A DNA stretch of 64,000 bases from Typhlomys cinereus (GCA_023101885.1 JALPQD010000303.1:1631786-1695785), one strand, 5' to 3'; shown: positions 36,416 through 47,778, numbered from the stretch's first letter. The notes: a model not told the origin generated them from the sequence alone. Numbers and translations are program-made.

Positions 36416-36458
36416 CTAAAACAGCTTTGATGACCATCAATGTTTTTCTCCCACTTTT

Positions 36459-36967
36459 TTTTCCCTTTTTTTAAATCTCCACTCATACAAACTTAACAGA
36501 TACACCGGTCCCCTCCCTGCCTCCAACCTCCCACCGCCTTGTGCCCCCTCCCCTCCCCCTCCCTCCCCATCTCCCAGTGCCTCCCCCTCCCATCCCCGGA
36601 GCATCCTTTAATGTGCATGCCAGACTCTCCTCTGGATCCTCCTCTCCGATGAGGTGCAAGGTCCCAGTGGTATTTCCCTGAACCCTTTCCTGTGTTCCCC
36701 TTAAGCATAGGAACACTACTGTGGCTGTCAATCCCTTGCCTCCCAGGATCCTAGTGCCTTTAGCAAATGCTAGACTTTGTGGGGTCAATAGTGTGTTGGA
36801 AAAAAAATCAACAAACCATAATCCAGAACTTCAGAGACTCTATATCAACCACCTGGAACTAGGCCAGCCTAATCTCTCCCCATCCTGAAGCTCAGGGAAA
36901 TTTGCGGAATAGGGGGCGGTAAGATTGTAAGAGCACAAGGATGGGAGGAGCAATGATATGCAAGATA
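36459..36967 (-). mobile_element. 5'-inverted truncated L1, A-type
   Basis: 36459-36799 is the 3' part of an A-type 3' UTR on the minus strand. 36800-36967 is the next upstream part of the same 3' UTR but on the plus strand, missing about 60 bases at the junction. Flanks ttct.ccactttt at 36446-36458 and 36968-36980 match at 12 of 13. This is the classic twin-priming 5' inversion. Confidence 0.88.
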
Positions 36968-37521
36968 TTCTTCCACTTTTAAAAAAAAAATTTCCCCAAT
37001 CATACAAGCTCAATAGGTACACTGGTACTCTCCCTCCCTCTACCCCTCCCCAATCCCCCCTTGCACTCTCCCCTCCTCTTCCCCTTCCTTTCACCCTCTT
37101 CTCTCCCCTTCTTCCAGTGCCTTCCCTTCCCCTCTCCCATCCCCTGCATCATCCCTCTGTCCTCCACATGAGTCCTCCACTCTAGTGAGGTGTAAGAACC
37201 CAGCAGCATAGCCTGACCCTTTCTTGGGCTCTCCATTAGTATGGGAACTATTATGACTGTTAATCCCTTGCCTCTAAGGATCCTACTGCCTGTGATCCAT
37301 GCTCAACTTTGGTGGGTCGTTGACATGTCAGCCATCGTGCCGGTCATGCTAAGTCCGATTATGGCTACTGCAGCCCTAACTCGTGTGAAGTATGTTGCAT
37401 ATCATTGGTTCTCCCCATCTTTAGGCTCTTAGGATCTTGCTGCCCCCTCTTCCACAAGGTTCCCTGAGCTTTAGGATGGGGAGAGATTTGGCTGGTCTGG
37501 TGCCAGGTAATTGATGTAGGG

Positions 37522-37602
37522 TCTAGATTTAAAGAACTCAAGCAATCTTGTCTGGGTAATGCGCAACTGAAACTTCCCAACACCTGGGTCCACAGGCAAC
37601 TC
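37522..37602. repeat. L1 5' monomer piece inside an L1 3' UTR
   Basis: About 80 bases match 36166-36245 (about 5 mismatches in 79) in the same orientation, and interrupt the 3' UTR sequence 'gatgtagggtct...ctttggtgttctg'. Confidence 0.85.
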
Positions 37603-37949
37603 TCTTTGGTGTTCTGAATTACGTTTTGTTGTTGTTCTCAGTTTCGCTTTTCCTGCACCACCCTTGGCTCCATCTTGATTGGTATCGAAGGTCACCTTCT
37701 AACCTAAAAGACTATTTAAATGATGATCTTAATATAAGAGGAGACTCAAAGGTAGATGGAATAGAAGTAAGAGACAGGAGTGAGGGGGTCAGTGTTCCAT
37801 TTGCCAGATAGTTACTATCTGCCAGTCTCTATACCCTTCCTGATTGTTGAGATCAAACCTCCTCAGTGGCAGAAAGGGAAGTAAGAGTGAGCTTCACCAG
37901 ATGTGATGACCATCAATTTTTAAATAAATAAATAAAATAATGAGCAGAG

Positions 37950-38115
37950 GACTGGCATGGTGGTTTAGGAAGTAAAAGTATTTTTCATGCAAGTTTTTTA
38001 ACCTGAGTTCAATCCTCAAACCCAGTAAATGGATAGAGAGAACCAATTCTACAAAGTTGTCCTCTGAGCTCCTACATGCACATAAACACTGAGTAGAAGG
38101 TTATATCAAAAAATG
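37950..38115 (+). mobile_element. B3-like SINE
   Basis: It starts 'gactggcatggtggtttagg', then 'ttaacctgagttcaatcctc', 'gagagaaccaattctacaaa' and 'gttgtcctctgagctcctac', the order of B3 elements. It is decayed, with an A-rich end. Confidence 0.65.
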
Positions 38116-39250
38116 AAACAGAATCCAATAAAAAAATTGAACACTAGAAGAAACTGATCAAACTACTGATTTGAATTGCTCAAAATGAATTCCTTATGTG
38201 TCTTCCCTCAGTGGTCCATTCAGTATTTAATAACCTTTACTGTACATTGTATAAAAAGCTAAAAAAAATGTAGCTCTCCACATAAACAAAATGTAGACCT
38301 GGAAGATGGACCATGAGATATGATATGAAGGCCTCACCTCAAAGGAAATAAGAGATAGATTACTCTAGAGCCAAATATGAATGATCATAGTTTGGGAACC
38401 TAAATTCAAATGGCTCCAAATACTATGTTCCAACATGGCATCAGTTTCATCAAGTTTTACAGTAACAGAATAAAAATTGTTGTAAATAGAGAACTCCTCA
38501 ACCTAAACACATTCTCAGACAAAAGCCCAAGTGCACTCCACAGGGGCAAAAAAAAAAGCAGAAGACAATGTTTCCAGAACAGTCTGATTGCAAACAAAAA
38601 AAAAGCCAACACTGGGATATACCTCTTGATATTATGATCCTCACAGTTACCACCTGCCATTCTGCCTCACCTGCCCCCATGCCCACTGTGCCTATATCCA
38701 TCAGTATTTATCTAGCAATCTAGTAATCGTATGTCAATTATCAAATAAAACTGATCTTCAACCATAAGCTTGAAGAATTGGTAGCTAGAATCTTACTGTA
38801 AAACTCTCCAAAGTAATTACTGGTTAGAAACTATCATGGTACATGTATTGAGCACAATAACAGCAGAAATTTCATTTAGAAAGCCTATATGTACAGCTCC
38901 AATACTGGAAAGAATTTTAATTGTGAAAATATATTATCAAGACCATACCAAGAGTTAAGAGCAGAGTTTCTACCAAAAGGAGCATTTTCAAGATGATATG
39001 TTGCATCACCTACCTAATTGAGATTATTTTTCCATAGAAACTTAGTAGAATTATTCTGCTATGGATGAAAAGCCTTAGAAATTAAATACTGGTGATTTAT
39101 TAAGGTTAAAAAAGTAACACATAAAAAAGTTTACATATTGAAATTCTGGAACAAAGAACCTCAGTTTCCTATGTGCCCTTAAACATGTTATTACAAAATT
39201 CAAGTGATGTCTTAGAGACTTTGTCATGCTTTACACGTGCTGTTTCCATT
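38116..39250. other. Unassigned AT-rich intron sequence
   Basis: No exon, gene or named repeat could be supported. The longest frames are short and lack conserved features. Confidence 0.5.
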
Positions 39251-39282
39251 CTTTAAATTTTATTTATTTGTTTATTTATTTA

Positions 39283-39333
<51 letters not shown>

Positions 39334-39532
39334 TTTGTGGAGGACCAAAGGTGACTTCAGGAATCATCCTGGATTGCTTCTCCTTTTTGTTTGCTTCGCT
39401 CTGGGATTTCCCAGAAGTGCAGGCCTTTACCAGTTTCTGCCTGACATCTTCACATGGGATCTGGAATCCAAAGTCAGGACCTTCTCATTGTGAGGCACAG
39501 TCTTAATCCCTGAACCATTTCTCCAATCCTGT
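39250..39532 (-). mobile_element. B2-like SINE with (TG)n tail
   Basis: Minus-strand SINE of the same family as 25060: head complement 'aatccctgaaccatttctcc' near 39509-39528, body with 'ggtgacttcaggaatcatcc', and a (GT)n tail at 39289-39331 next to tttatttatttattta. Confidence 0.75.
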
Positions 39533-39867
39533 TCTTTCAGTTCTAAGGTTCAACTTAAAGTTCTCAATTAATCGTTCTCTCATCCTGAAGGTCAAACTAA
39601 AGGCTGCTCATATCCTGCATTCTCCTGCTTTTTTTTGGTCTCATCATTCTTATAGCTGTCTCCCAAGGGCTGGGGTTTCAGCTGCAAACCACCTTGTAAT
39701 TTATACAGCCATATAGATATATCTTATGAACTAAGGAAAATCTTTCTTTAAAGACACTTTTTGAGTGATCCCTCAAAGCATCTCATTGATCATTGATCAA
39801 CTACTTCATTTTTTTTGTATCTCAAAATCCTTTATTATGCCTCTTCATTCAAGTAATTTTGATGGTA
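39533..39867. other. Unassigned intron sequence
   Basis: Short unique stretch. Nothing else is recognised. Confidence 0.4.
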
Positions 39868-40090
39868 CTTTTTTTAACATTTTTTATTATTGTTTCCGCT
39901 CATACAAACTTAGTAGGTACACCGGTTCCCTCCCTCCCTCCTCCTCCCCCTGACCCCCCTGCTTTCCCTCCCCTCCCCTCCCTCCCCATCCCCCAGTGCC
40001 TCTCCCCCCCAATCCCCAGAGAATCCTTTAATGTGCATGCCAGACTCTCCTCTGGGCCCTCCTCTCCGATGACATACAAGGACCCAGTGC
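39868..40090 (-). mobile_element. Truncated A-type L1 3' end
   Basis: T-run, 'cgctcatacaaacttagtag', pyrimidine tract and 'ccgatgacatacaaggaccc', then similarity stops at about 40090. About 220 bases of L1 3' UTR only. No duplication was resolved. Confidence 0.85.
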
Positions 40091-40094
40091 AAGG

Positions 40095-40325
40095 CTGCTA
40101 AAATATGCTGAAGTCTGCCAAAGTACTGAAACAGCTCCCCCCAGCTCATCTAATCTGCCCAGGGAATGGTCCCACCCACTGTGGGCTGGGACCTTCTCAC
40201 ATCAATTAAATGATCTCCAGCAGGCTTGCTTTGGACTTTCCTTTTACTGATTCTTCAAAGATGTTCCCAAAACTCAGCCGTCAATTGCCAAGGTGACAGC
40301 TGCATCTAACTAGCACAATGAGCTA
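40095..40325. repeat. Dispersed repeat, copy near exon 3
   Basis: Shares its order of blocks with 52895-53100: 'tctgccaaagtactgaaaca', 'cagggaatg', a 'ctttccacatcaatta' type block, 'caggct.g.ttgggactttcc' and 'atctaactagca'. It is a moderately diverged direct copy. Probably an LTR-type or other rodent interspersed repeat; family not identified. Confidence 0.6.
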
Positions 40326-40515
40326 ATGATGATCAGTTAAGGGACCTTAGAAAGTGTCTTTGCTCAGCTTCTTCTTGGCCTCTTTGTGTAACATTTCTTC
40401 CTAACATTGTAGTACAGGACAGCTGTCATATCAGTATAGTTCTTCCAGAAAACAAGGCTACAGAGTAACCAACAGTTTCTCACTTTTCTTCAGCATAAAA
40501 AGTGTGCTAAGGTGT

Positions 40516-40783
40516 AGGGGGCTGAAGAGGTGGCTCAGGGGTTAAGCCTCTGCCTTGCAGGCAGAAGGTCCTGAGTTCGGATCCTAGACCCCACGTATAG
40601 ACGCCGGGCGGAAGCGGCGGCGGCCTGCGTTTCCGGTCCTGGTAGGGCGGAACCTGTGAATCCCCGGGCAGAGTAAACAAGGAGGAGGTAGAGGCGTCCA
40701 TGGTGGTTCCCGAATTCGTCCGTGGTTCTACACACACACACACACGCATACACGCACAATTGAATAAATAATAATAATAATAA
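40516..40783 (+). mobile_element. Young B2-like SINE, CpG-rich
   Basis: Head 'ggctgaagaggtggctcagg', box-B-like 'gagttcggatcc', a CpG-rich body (cgccgggcggaagcggcggc), 'ttcccgaattcgtccgtggt', (CA)n and an A-rich tail after 'caattgaataaat'. It is flanked by a perfect 18-bp duplication, aaaagtgtgctaaggtgt, at 40498-40515 and 40784-40801. It lies 162 bases upstream of Tmc2 exon 3 in the same direction. Confidence 0.93.
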
Positions 40784-40945
40784 AAAAGTGTGCTAAGGTG
40801 TTATTTTGGGGCATCGTGTTCTGAGTCCAAAGGAACTGACAAACAACAGGAAACATGTGCTTTTGCGTCCTCCTTAACACACAAAGTGAGCATTCCCTGG
40901 GCTGAGGCCTGAGGGGCCCCTACTTTCCATCTTCTGACCCTGTAG

Positions 40946-41261
40946 GTGACAAGCTGGGAAGGAGACCCTCCAAGAAGCCGACTTCCACTGCCGAGTGTGT
41001 ACCAAGCAGGCGCCAAGCCCAGTCGAGGCAGAAGGCCCCAGTCAGGGGTAGCCCCAGGCCCGGGTCTTCCCAAAAGAAGCAAACAGAACACAAGAGCCGC
41101 TCTGATGGGCTTCAGAGACAGAAGTCATGCTCAGCAGAAAGGACTTCTAAGGGCACAAGAAAGAGGGACAGGAGGACTTCCCTCAAGGAGCAGAGAGCAC
41201 CTCCAAAGAAGAAAAAGGAGGTTCTGAGGAAGGAGACATGCAAACAGGTGAAGAAACCCAG
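40946..41261 (+). CDS. Tmc2: Tmc2 coding exon 3 (basic N-terminal region)
   Basis: A 316-base exon, acceptor ccctgtag ending at 40945, donor gtgcgt at 41262 (phase 2). It encodes about 105 residues rich in Lys, Arg, Ser and Gln: GDKLGRRPSKK at the start, SPRPGSSQKKQT in the middle, and PPKKKKEVLRKETCKQVKKP at the end. No stop codon occurs in the joined frame, while the reading frame closes a few codons after the donor. This is the poorly conserved, highly charged cytosolic N-terminus known for TMC2, similar in length to other mammals. It sits between a young SINE (ends 162 bases upstream) and a young full-length L1 (starts 273 bases downstream), yet the exon is intact. Confidence 0.88.
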
Positions 41262-42511
41262 GTGCGTTGACTGATTGTCTCCTTCCCTGTTCCTGGCCCT
41301 GTGAGGGCTCTGTGTCCTATCTGTGCAAGTCGTAGCCTCTGCTCCCCTTCCTACATTTACAGGCCGTCACAGACAGAGTGCCCGCGGGACACAGGAAAGC
41401 TCTGGCCTAGCTGATAGGTGGGGAAGATCTCGAGTCTCCTGGAACAAAATGACTTTGGATTTGAGTATCATGAAGGGCTTGTGGATCCTTTTCTCTTCTG
41501 CACAAATAGTGTTGAAGAGAATGTCAAGAGTTCTTTTTTTTTTTTATTAAAAATTTAATTATACATTTTAAAATTTTTTACCAGTTCCCTCCCTCCCCCC
41601 TCCTCCCCCTCCCCTTCCCCCAGTGCCTCCCCCCCAATTCCCAGAGAGTCCTTTATTATGTACGCCTAACTCTCCACTGGGTCCTCCTCTCCGATGACAT
41701 ATAAGGACCCAGTGGCATTTCCATAAGCCCTTTCTCTTGTTCCCCTTAAGCATAAGATCACTACTATGGCTGTCAATCCCTTGCCTCCAGGGGTCTCGGT
41801 GCCCTTAACAGATGCTAGACTTTATGAGGGCAACAGTGCGCTGGACATGGCGCAGGGCATGCAAAGTCCCATTATGATTGCTTTGGCCCCAACTATTGTT
41901 GAGAATCTTGCAAATCGTTGCTCCTCCCATCCTTTTGCTCTTACAATCTTACCGCCCCCTCTTCCGCAAATGTCCCTGAGCTCCAGGATGGGGAGAGATT
42001 AGGCTGTCCTAGTTCTATGTGATTGATATAGAGTCTCTGAAGTTCTGGATTGTGGTTTGTTGATTTTCTTTTGCAGTTTTGCTGCTCCTGCAATTCCCTT
42101 CACTCCATTCTGCTGGGCACTGTATGTCACCCCCTGGCCAGAGACAAAAAGCTGTTAAACTGGAGTCTTGTTGTAATAGCACATTCAAGGGTAGATGTAA
42201 TAAGAGTAGGAAACCTCACTGAGGGAGGGGTCCATCACCCATTTGCAAAATGATTACTTTTTATCTGCTAGACTATATGCCCTCCCCTTCTGGTGAGATC
42301 AGGAAAGAACGTCTGTGAACTTAACCAGGTTTCTCATTACTTACTTGCAGATCTTGATGGAGGCCTATTTTCTCTGCTGTAACATGGTCTCCTCTCTCCT
42401 TGTTTCTGGTGTGGCCCTCCTAACCCATCTCTCTTGTTCATAATCCTTGCAATTACTGTGTTACATAGGTTTACTTTTGAGTGTCTCAATGGGGGCTGGG
42501 TGAGTTTGGTA

Positions 42512-45500
42512 CTAGGAGCCACCTATTAGGGAGTACATACGGCGCTTAATTTTCTGGGTTTGGGATACTTCACTTAATATAATTCTTTCTAATGACATCC
42601 ATTTCCCAGCAAATTCCAGTAATTCATCATTTTTGATGGCTGAGTAGTACTCCATTGTATAGATGTACCACAGTTTCCTTATCCACTCGTCAACTGTTGG
42701 ACATTTAGGTTGATTCCATGACTTTGCTATTGTAAACAGTGCTGCTATGAACATGGTCGAGCTTGTGCTATCGAGGCGAACCTCTGCTGCATGGGGGGTT
42801 ATTCCCAAAAGTGGGATAGCAGGGTCATATGGCATTTCAATCTTTAATTTCTTTAAGAATCTCCAGACGGCTCGCCAGAGTGGCTGTATGAGCCTGCATT
42901 CCCACCAACAATGTAGGAGAGTTCCCCTCTCTCCACATCCTCTCCAGCATTTGTCGTTGTTTGTATTGTGGATTTTTGCCATCCTGACCGGGGTGAGATG
43001 ATATCGAAGGGAAGTTTTGATTTGCATTTCCCTGATGGCGAAGCAAGTGGAGCATTTTTTAAGATAATTGTTAGACATTTTAATTTCATCCCTGGTAAAG
43101 TTTCTTTGAAGTTCCAGGGCCCATTTTTTAATTGGGCCAGTGTTTTCCTTGGAGTTTAATTTTCTAAGTTCTTTGTGCACTCTGGACAGTAGAGCTCTGT
43201 CAGATATGTGGTTAGTGAAGATTTTCTCCCATTCTGTGGGTTGCCTTTGAGCTCGTGTGACAATCTCTTTATCTGAACAGAAGCTCTTTAATTTCACAAG
43301 ATCCCAACTGTTGAGAGTTGGTAGCAGTGACTGTGCCATTGGATGTCTGTTTAGGAAGTGTTGGCCTAGCCCAATCAGCTCGAGGGAGTTCCCTATCCTT
43401 TCAACTATGGTTTTTAAAGTCTCTGGCCTGATATCAAGGTCCTTGATCCATTTGGAATTAAGTCTTGTACATGGTGACAAGTACGGGTCCAGCTTTAATC
43501 TTCTGCATGTGGAGATCCAGTTTTGCCAGCACCATTTGTTGAAGATGCTGTTCTTTTTCCATTGGATTCTTTGGGCCCCTTTGTCAAAGACCAAATGGCT
43601 GTAACTTTGTGGGCTTATATCTGGGTCTTCAATCCTTATCCATTGACCTGTGTGTCTATTTTGGAGCCAGTACCAGGCTGTCTTTATAACTATGGATTTG
43701 TAGTATAGACTTAGGTTTGGTATGGTAATACCTCCAGCTGTGTTTTTGTTACTCAGGATTGTTTTTGCTATCCTGGGTCTTTTGTGCCTCCATATGAACT
43801 TTGAGATTGTTTGGTCAACTTCTTTGAAGAATTGCTTTGGGATTTTGATTGGTATAGCATTGAATCTGTATATTGCCTTTGGTAGGATGGTCATTTTTAC
43901 AATGTTGATTCTGCCAATCCAGGAACAAGGGAGGTCTTTCCACCTTCTGATGTCTTCTGCAATTTCTTTCTTTAGGGTTTTAAAGTTTTCATTGTAAAGG
44001 TCTTTTACCTCCTTAGTTAGGTTTATACCAAGGTATTTCATTTTTTTAGGGGTTATAGTAAATGGCATGGTTTCTCTCAAGGCTTTTTCACTTCTTTCAT
44101 TCTGGGCATATAGGAAGGCCTCTGATTTTTGCACATTTATTTTGTATCCTGCCACCCTGCTGAACTTCTCAATTAGTTCCAGGAGTTTCTTGGTGGAGTT
44201 TTTGGGATCCCTCAAGTATAAGATCATGTCATCTGCAGATAGAGGTAGGTTGACTTCTTCCTTGCCAATTTGAATCCCTTTTATCTCCGTTTCATGTCTT
44301 ATGGCTCCAGCTAAGACTTCAAGTACAATATTGAATAGAAGTGGTGAGAGTGGACAGCCTTGTCTAGTTCCTGATCGAAGTGGGAATGCTTCCAATTGTT
44401 CCCCATTGAGCATAATCCTTGCTGTGGGCTTGTATACAGCTTTTATTATATTGATAAAGGTTCCTTCCATTCCTACTGTCTCTAGCGTTTTGATCATAAA
44501 AGGCTGTTGGATCTTGTCAAAAGCTTTTTCTGCATCTATCGAGAGTATCATGTGGTCTTGGACTTTGGACTGGTTTACATGATGAATTACATTTATTGAT
44601 TTGCGTATGTTGAACCAACCTTGTGTGCCGGGGATGAAGCCTACTTGGTCCCCATGAATGATCTTTTTAATATGTTTTTGAATCCGATTTGCTAAGACTT
44701 TGTTGAGAATCTTTGCGTCTGTGTTCATCAGGGAGATCGGCCTATAGTTTTCTTTTTTAAGTGAATCTTTATTAGGTTTTGGGATTAAAACGATATTAGC
44801 TTCATAGAAGGAATTTGGTAGTGTTCCTTCCTTTGCTATTTGATGGAACAGTTTAAGGAGTATTGGTGTTATTAACTCCTTAAATGTCTGGTAGAACTCT
44901 GTGCTGAATCCATCTGGTCCAGGACATTTTTTGGTGGGAAGATTCGAGATTACTTCCTCAATTTCCTTATATGTTATAGGACTATTTAAATAATTCACAA
45001 CTTCCTGATTCAATTTAGGTAAGTTGTGTTTACTTAGAAATTCATCCATCTCTTTTGTGTTGTCAAACTTCACAGAGTATAAGTTTTTGAAATATGATGT
45101 TATAATTCTCTGGATTTCTTGGGTATCAGTAGTGATAACTCCATGTTCATTTCTAATTTTGTTAATTTGGGTTTTCTCTCTCTTGCTTTTGGTTAGTTTA
45201 GCTAGGGGTGTATCAATCTTGTTGATTTTTTCAAAGAACCAGCTTTTTGATTGGTTGATTTTTTCTATCGTTTTCTTAGTCTCGATTTCAGATATTTCTC
45301 CCCTTATTTTGCTAATCTCTTCTCTTCTACTGCTTTTGGGATCAGATTGCTCTAGTTTCTCTAAAGCTTTAAGCCGCATTGTTAAGTTGTTTATTTCTGA
45401 TGTTTCCATTTTTTTGACGTGGGCATTAAGAGCTATGAACTTACCTCTTAGAACAGCTTTCATTGTGTCCCAGAGATTTTGGTAAGTTGTATTTTCGTTA

Positions 45501-46332
45501 TCATTCACTTTCAGGAAATCTTGAATTTCCTTTTTAATTTCTTCCTGAATCCAGTTGTCATTCAGCATATAGTGTTAAGTTTCCAGGAGTTAGTGTATTT
45601 TCTCTTGTTTGATGTGTTGTGGATGTCCAGCTTTAGGCTGTGGTGGTCTGATAGGGCACAGGTTAGAATTTCAACTTTCTTGTATATGTGTAGATTCATT
45701 TTGTGGCCCAATATGTGATCTATTTTGGAGAAAGTTCCGTGTGCTGCTGAGAAAAATGTGTATTCTTTGGTGCGTGGGTGAAAAGTTCGATAGAGATCTG
45801 TGAGGTCCATTTCTTTCAGGGTTTGATTAAGTTCCAAAGTGTCTCTGTTAAGCTTTTGACCTGTTGATCTATCCCATGTAGAGAGGGCGGTGTTGAAGTC
45901 CCCAAGAATTATCGTTTGGGGGTTGATTTCTTGCTTTAGACACTGTAGGGTTTTCTTAATGAATGTGGAGGGGCCCGTATTGGGTGCATATATGTTCAGT
46001 ATTGTGAAATCTTCCTGGTGAATTGTACCTGTGACTAAAATGTAGTATCCATCCGTGTCTCTTATAATTTTTTTTGGTTTGAAATCCACTTTGTCTGATA
46101 GCATAATGGCTACCCCTGCCTGTTTTCTGCTTCCATTTGCTTGTAGAATTGTTGACCAGCCTTTTATTTTTAGAGCGTGCCTATCTTTTGTGGTGAGATG
46201 GGTTTCCTGCAGGCAACAGATTGATGGATTGTGATTTTTAATCCAAGTTTGTAATCTGTGTCTCTTGATCGGTGAATTAAGTCCATTAACATTTAGTGTT
46301 ATAATGGAGAAACTATTGTTAATTCCAGACAT
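42512..46332 (-). pseudogene. L1 ORF2, one frameshift
   Basis: L1 endonuclease / reverse transcriptase, nearly whole. The first 256 residues (45562-46332) form the endonuclease, with LNVNGLN, the QETHL catalytic Glu, NIYAPN, GDFN, KIDHI and SDHH present. A one-base loss at about 45567-45569 (agcatatagtg here, agcatcatagtg in the copy at 6030) shifts the frame. The remaining 1018 codons (42512-45568) hold the reverse transcriptase and the Cys-rich C-terminus ([14 protein letters not shown]). The catalytic motif reads SADD at 44228-44239 instead of the usual FADD, and an Asn codon is missing near 44431. Probably inactive for both reasons. Confidence 0.93.
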
Positions 46333-46382
46333 TTATTATGTTTAGTAGCTTTTATAAGTATATTGCTTCGCTTTTAATGGTG

Positions 46383-47452
46383 TTATATTTGCCTTCTGTT
46401 CTCCTGGATATGCCTGTTTTTTTCTTCACGCTTGAGTATCATTTCTAGCAGTTTTTGAAGGCCTGGTTTGGTGGCCATGTATCCCTTAAAGTTGTCTTTG
46501 TGCTGGAAAATTTTTCTTTCTCCCTCGATCATGACTGATAGTTTTGCAGGGTAAATCAGCCTGGGTTGACATTTTTGCTCATTCAATACTTGAAGTATGT
46601 CTCTCCAAGCTCTTCTTGCTTTTACTGTTTCGACTGAGAAGTCATTTGTTATTTTAATAGGTTTGCCTTTAAAAGTGACTTGTTTTTTCTCCCTTGAAGC
46701 TCTCAGCACCAGTTCTTTATCTTGAATGTGGAGTGTTTTAACTATTATTTGCCGCGGTGTGCTTCTATTTTGGTCATATCTGTTTGGGGTGCGGAATGCC
46801 TCTTGTATATGAATGGGCCTCTCTTTTTTTAGATGAGGAAAGTTTTCCTTGATGATCATCTGAAAAATTTCCTCAGGGGTGGTATTTTGAGATTCTTGCT
46901 CCGGTATTCCATGAATACGCATGTTAGGCTTCTTCAGGGTGTCCCATATCTCTTGGATATTTCTCTCAAGTATCTTTTTGGCTTTAACAACCTCTTCCAT
47001 TGAGCTGGTTAGTACTCCCACTTTATCTTCAAGGTCTGAAATTCTGTTTTCTGCTTCATTAGTTCTGTTGATAAGACTCTCTGTGGCGTTCTGGTTGAAG
47101 ATAACTTGTCTTTTAGCTCAGTTTTAAACTCTGCTTGAGTTTGTTTTAACTGCTCTATGCCACTTTTTGTTTCTTGCACTGTTTTTCTCAACTCCTCCAG
47201 ATGTCTGTTGTGTTCCTCTTCAAAGCGATTGATTCGATTATGTAATTCCTCCCGGATTTCCTCTTTCATAGTATTGAACATGGTAATGATCATATTTTGA
47301 AAGTCGTTATCCTGGGTCAGGCTTTCTTGGCCTTTTTCCGCGGGTTTGTTCTTGTTGGAGTCTAACATTATGGGATTAATTTCTTCAGTGGGAAATTTGT
47401 TTACTTGAGTGTTGCTTCTCATGGATTTGCACTTTGACTTTGGCATTGTCAT
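46383..47452 (-). pseudogene. L1 ORF1, one frameshift
   Basis: ORF1p of the L1 at 41535, nearly identical in content to the open 356-residue copy at 10892-11962. Coiled-coil N-terminal part 47009-47452, RRM-like and C-terminal part 46383-47021. One G is missing near 47092 (ttctggttg against ttctgggttg), which splits the two halves into different frames. Confidence 0.93.
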
Positions 47453-47778
47453 TTTAACTCTTAAGATCTCTCAATTTCACTAAACTGAATTATTTGGCCT
47501 GGGGTACTGGTGGGCGGGCCCGAACGGGGACTTACCTAGGGCGCGGGGTGAGGCCCGGGTGGACCGCATGCGTGTCCGGACCGGTGGAGCGGGGTGGGGT
47601 GAAAAGGGAGGATGGGCGCATCGGCGTGGAGCTATTTAACCCGAGGGCAGCTGGGGCGGAGCCCGGGCGCAGGGGGAGGTCCTCCTCGTCCCTCGGCCCC
47701 CGCGCGGCTCCGGCTGGATGGTGGGAGTCGGAGCCGGGTCCCTGTGGGCTGACCTGGGGTCCTAGGGCGTGCGGTGAG
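47453..47778 (-). promoter_or_regulatory. L1 5' UTR, GC-rich promoter region
   Basis: The 5' UTR of the young L1. It is GC- and CpG-rich (47500-47770) in an otherwise AT-rich intron and has no tandem monomers, unlike the 5' UTRs at 34835 and 36191. L1 5' UTRs act as internal RNA polymerase II promoters, and some also fire in the opposite direction, which here would point toward Tmc2 exon 4. Confidence 0.6.

Larger units (their letters stand above)
36442..37903 (-). mobile_element. B-type truncated L1, host to a second insertion
   Basis: B-type L1 3' UTR flanked by a 14-bp duplication, tgatgaccatcaat, at 36428-36441 and 37904-37917. Its 3' tail was later hit by an A-type L1 (36459-36967). It also contains an 80-bp piece of old L1 5' monomer at 37522-37602. 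No ORF2 is present. Confidence 0.85.
41535..47778 (-). mobile_element. Very young full-length L1
   Basis: Flanked by a perfect 19-bp duplication, agagaatgtcaagagttct, at 41516-41534 and 47779-47797, so both ends are exact. On the minus strand: a 326-base GC-rich 5' UTR without monomers (47453-47778), ORF1, ORF2, A-type 3' UTR with G-rich tract, and a short A-rich tail. Only one small deletion breaks each ORF. It lies in Tmc2 intron 3, opposite to the gene, 273 bases after exon 3. Confidence 0.97.

Noticed and set aside
41323..41550. Extension of Tmc2 exon 3 into intron 3
   Set aside because: The exon 3 frame hits a TGA just after the gtgcgt donor, and the next coding block joins precisely from 52003.
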